Shown piece after piece: positions 50,437-52,379 of a stretch of DNA of 52,379 nt; the first letter of the stretch is position 1; the number at the start of each line of letters is the position of its first letter. Made by a program: the position numbers and the translations under genes. The stretch is from positions 162,287 to 214,665 of the forward strand of contig JAVHLM010000010.1 in the NCBI GenBank assembly GCA_031082125.1. The letters run 5' to 3'. The DNA comes from Candidatus Eremiobacterota bacterium (GTDB lineage: Bacteria; Vulcanimicrobiota; CADAWZ01; Ess09-12). The notes below the pieces were generated by a model. That model did not search any database. It was not told where the DNA came from and saw only the letters and a list, made by a program, of their open reading frames with translations.

Positions 50437-52379
50437 TCAAAGCCGCCGGCTGCCGGGGGGAATAAAGCTGGGGCCTCGCTGTCTTATTCCCCTTTCATAG
50501 ACCAGGAAAGGGGCTCCTTCCGAGGGGGAGCCGAAGGTGAAGGTAAGATCATAGGGTGCCATGCTTTTTATGGTGAGGGTCCGCAGTCCGTGCAGGAGGT
50601 GGAGGTGGCAGGCCTCACAAAGCACAATGAGATTCCACGGGTCATCGGTGCCCCCCTGGGAGCGCCTGATGATATGATGCACGTGCAAATTCCGCCTGCA
50701 GCGGCAGCCCGGGGTCTGGCAGCGGAACCGGTCCCGCTTGAGGATTCTGTGGTGATGGGCCGCTTTTTTCAAGGTTCCCTCGGTGGTGAGATAGTCGGCG
50801 AGGAGGGCGGCAAGGAATTTTTCTTCGGGGCTCTTGAGGCGCCCGGCGTCTTCGGTCTTGGCAAGGCAGCCGAGAAAGGCATGGGCCACGAGGTTCCAGA
50901 CCTGATAAAGCTCCCGGGGGAGAAAGAATTTTATCATCATGGAGCTCCCCGCCGCCTGTGAGGGGTCCTTTGCCGTGGCCGGGCTGCCTGCCGAGAGGAT
51001 GTCCCTGAGAAAGACCTCCTCGGGGCTCTCCCCCCGGGGGATGGTACAGGCCTCCCTGGCTTTCTCCAGTGACTGATGACAGGAACACAGGAGATTTTGG
51101 CATCCTTGCCCATGGGGTGCCTGCTCTTTCCCATTGCATGCCCCCGCATAGAGATGATCGCTCCCCGACCGGTTTCCGAGGCCCGCACACAGCCTGGAAT
51201 CTTTTTCAATTTCCATGGAGGCCTCGGCGGCGCGCAGCTCATCGACATCGCTGAAATACCTCCAGGGCTTCTCAAAACGCCTGTCCCGGGAAGCGACGAG
51301 CTCCTCGTCATCTGATATGAGAGGCCACGAGGGATTGAGAGAGGGGCCTTGATACCACGAGCCATCACGTATACTGTCCTGCACCTCCTCCGGCAGGCTC
51401 CGGAATCGCTCGTCGGTGAGATAGCGAAAGCCGGGAAGAAGAGTGTAATTATGGGGGACCAGGCAGTCATACTCCAGGATCCTCGCGCAGCGCCCCGCCT
51501 CTTCCCGAAGGTCCGCCGTGGGCACGCTCGCGGCGTAGGCAATCCACTGTGACTCATTTTTCTCGTCCACCACGGGGAGAATGAGGCGCGCCTGCTCCCT
51601 GGTGATGACGCCTTTCCTGAAGGCGTCTTCGGTGAGTGAGTGGCGCCGGAAGCCCTCGGCAAGCTTTATGAGCTGGCGGGTCTGGGCCATCGAGAAGCCG
51701 CAGCGCTCCCCGGCATAGTCCTCGATGAACTCAAAGCCGAGAAGGCGGTGGAGCTGCCGCGCATCCATCGCCCGCAGGAGCATCCCCGCGGCCACGTCGA
51801 GCCTCTGGCGGATCGAGGCGGCCCTGATCAGGCGGCCTGCAATTGCCCTCGCGGAGGCCCCGGTAACTTTTTCCGGCCGGGCCTCTTCAAGCCACGACGG
51901 GAAGAAGATGCTCCATGGTGATGACCACGGAGTCTCACCGGCCTCTCCCTCGCCGGCCTGCCCGCTGACCTCGCCGGGAGCGCTCACGCGGCGGTTTCTC
52001 ATCCTCCTTTTCAGGAGGGGACCCCCCCGGGAGAATATGGGGCGGTTCCCGTCGGCATCGAGGGCTGGAAGCTCCGGCGCCACTTTCCCTGAGGCCAGGA
52101 AGTTCGCAAGGAGCGCCTCGACAAATCCCGAAAGCGGTCCGTCATAGTGCTCCCTGTCCCGGAAGAGGGAGAGGGCGAAGTCCCAGGTGAGGGCAAGTGA
52201 GGGGGGCACGCTGAAATATAGCATCGTGCCCTCGTCTCCGGCTTCGGGAGCACCTGCGGAAACGGGAGCCGATCCGGCCTTCCCTTCGGCGAGGGCCTTC
52301 TTCACTTCCCCCTCAAGGCCGCACAGGGAGCGCTCCTCTGCAACGGCGAGCCACCAGGACTCGTTCTCAGGCGTGATGA
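50437..52379 (-). CDS. HNH endonuclease of the DUF222/13E12-type (5' truncated by window edge)
   Basis: The frame stays open to the end of the window (residues reading TPENESWWLAVAEER), so the start lies beyond 52379; a GTG at 52305 is only an internal candidate. The centre has a DUF222-like helical stretch (LTEDAFRKGVITREQARLIL, NESQWIAYAASVPTADLREE). The C-terminus has the HNH site: DRFRCQTPGCRCR, LHVHHIIRRSQGGTDDPWNLI and CEACH, with its zinc-binding cysteines. Such proteins are nucleases, common and multicopy in actinobacteria and also found in other phyla. It may be a mobile or defence-associated nuclease. The closing 40 residues are unrecognised. Confidence 0.82.
   Translation of the reverse strand, partial: ITPENESWWLAVAEERSLCGLEGEVKKALAEGKAGSAPVSAGAPEAGDEGTMLYFSVPPSLALTWDFALSLFRDREHYDGPLSGFVEALLANFLASGKVAPELPALDADGNRPIFSRGGPLLKRRMRNRRVSAPGEVSGQAGEGEAGETPWSSPWSIFFPSWLEEARPEKVTGASARAIAGRLIRAASIRQRLDVAAGMLLRAMDARQLHRLLGFEFIEDYAGERCGFSMAQTRQLIKLAEGFRRHSLTEDAFRKGVITREQARLILPVVDEKNESQWIAYAASVPTADLREEAGRCARILEYDCLVPHNYTLLPGFRYLTDERFRSLPEEVQDSIRDGSWYQGPSLNPSWPLISDDEELVASRDRRFEKPWRYFSDVDELRAAEASMEIEKDSRLCAGLGNRSGSDHLYAGACNGKEQAPHGQGCQNLLCSCHQSLEKAREACTIPRGESPEEVFLRDILSAGSPATAKDPSQAAGSSMMIKFFLPRELYQVWNLVAHAFLGCLAKTEDAGRLKSPEEKFLAALLADYLTTEGTLKKAAHHHRILKRDRFRCQTPGCRCRRNLHVHHIIRRSQGGTDDPWNLIVLCEACHLHLLHGLRTLTIKSMAPYDLTFTFGSPSEGAPFLVYERGIRQRGPSFIPPGSRRL

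Overview
The window reads as chromosomal DNA of a diderm (outer-membrane) bacterium with anaerobic or microaerophilic habits. FtsZ, NadD, RsfS, ThrS, HtrA and Lnt show that it is bacterial. Two OstA-fold proteins (LptA- and LptD-like), Lnt and several lipoproteins or signal-peptide proteins point to an outer membrane. Rubrerythrin, superoxide reductase, FprA and rubredoxin are the oxygen-defence set of anaerobes. Many proteins have Pro/Ala/Glu-rich disordered tails, and DUF5693, MGDG-synthase-type and CofE-like families are present. This fits a deep-branching, poorly cultured lineage (an Eremiobacterota/Xenobia- or Riflebacteria-like group is a guess). No tRNA, rRNA, CRISPR array, IS element or phage gene was seen.

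Layout. 1-4.0 kb: a 5'-truncated repeat-rich Yip1 membrane protein, then a convergent AMIN/amidase_3 cell-wall hydrolase. 4.0-7.8 kb: ftsZ with an unusual N-terminal extension and four small genes. 7.85-11.05 kb: an oxidative-stress operon perR-rbr-dfx-fprA-rubredoxin with a good promoter, an operator-like palindrome and a strong terminator. 11.06-12.3 kb: TPR protein and secreted protein (minus strand). 12.4-18.0 kb: a glycolipid-type glycosyltransferase, a very large phosphohexomutase, a metallophosphoesterase and an M50B-like protein. 18.0-26.6 kb: a SHOCT protein, a CofE-like ligase, a STAS protein, TldD, a zinc-ribbon coiled-coil protein, a membrane-anchored propeller-like protein and a free-standing MetH activation domain.

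26.6-35.7 kb is mainly an envelope block on the minus strand: two membrane proteins, a large secreted protein, an LptA-like protein, Lnt and an LptD-like barrel, with one plus-strand lipoprotein. 35.9-38.2 kb holds nadD-rsfS and htrA. 38.2-50.3 kb is again mostly minus strand: an AI-2E-type permease, a secreted low-complexity protein, an SPFH/zinc-ribbon protein with a coiled-coil partner, DUF5693, a degenerate GTPase/DUF697 protein, thrS and a zincin with a glycine-zipper tail. A plus-strand cyclic-nucleotide-binding protein sits among them. The right edge carries an HNH/DUF222-type endonuclease that runs off the window.

The signals most worth following are: a 16-17 bp palindrome shared almost exactly by the perR leader and an unrelated divergent promoter region; a 12-C tract inside the repeat/Yip1 gene; the zincin/glycine-zipper protein, which shares a short N-terminal motif with the glycosyltransferase; and a long structured leader before fprA.
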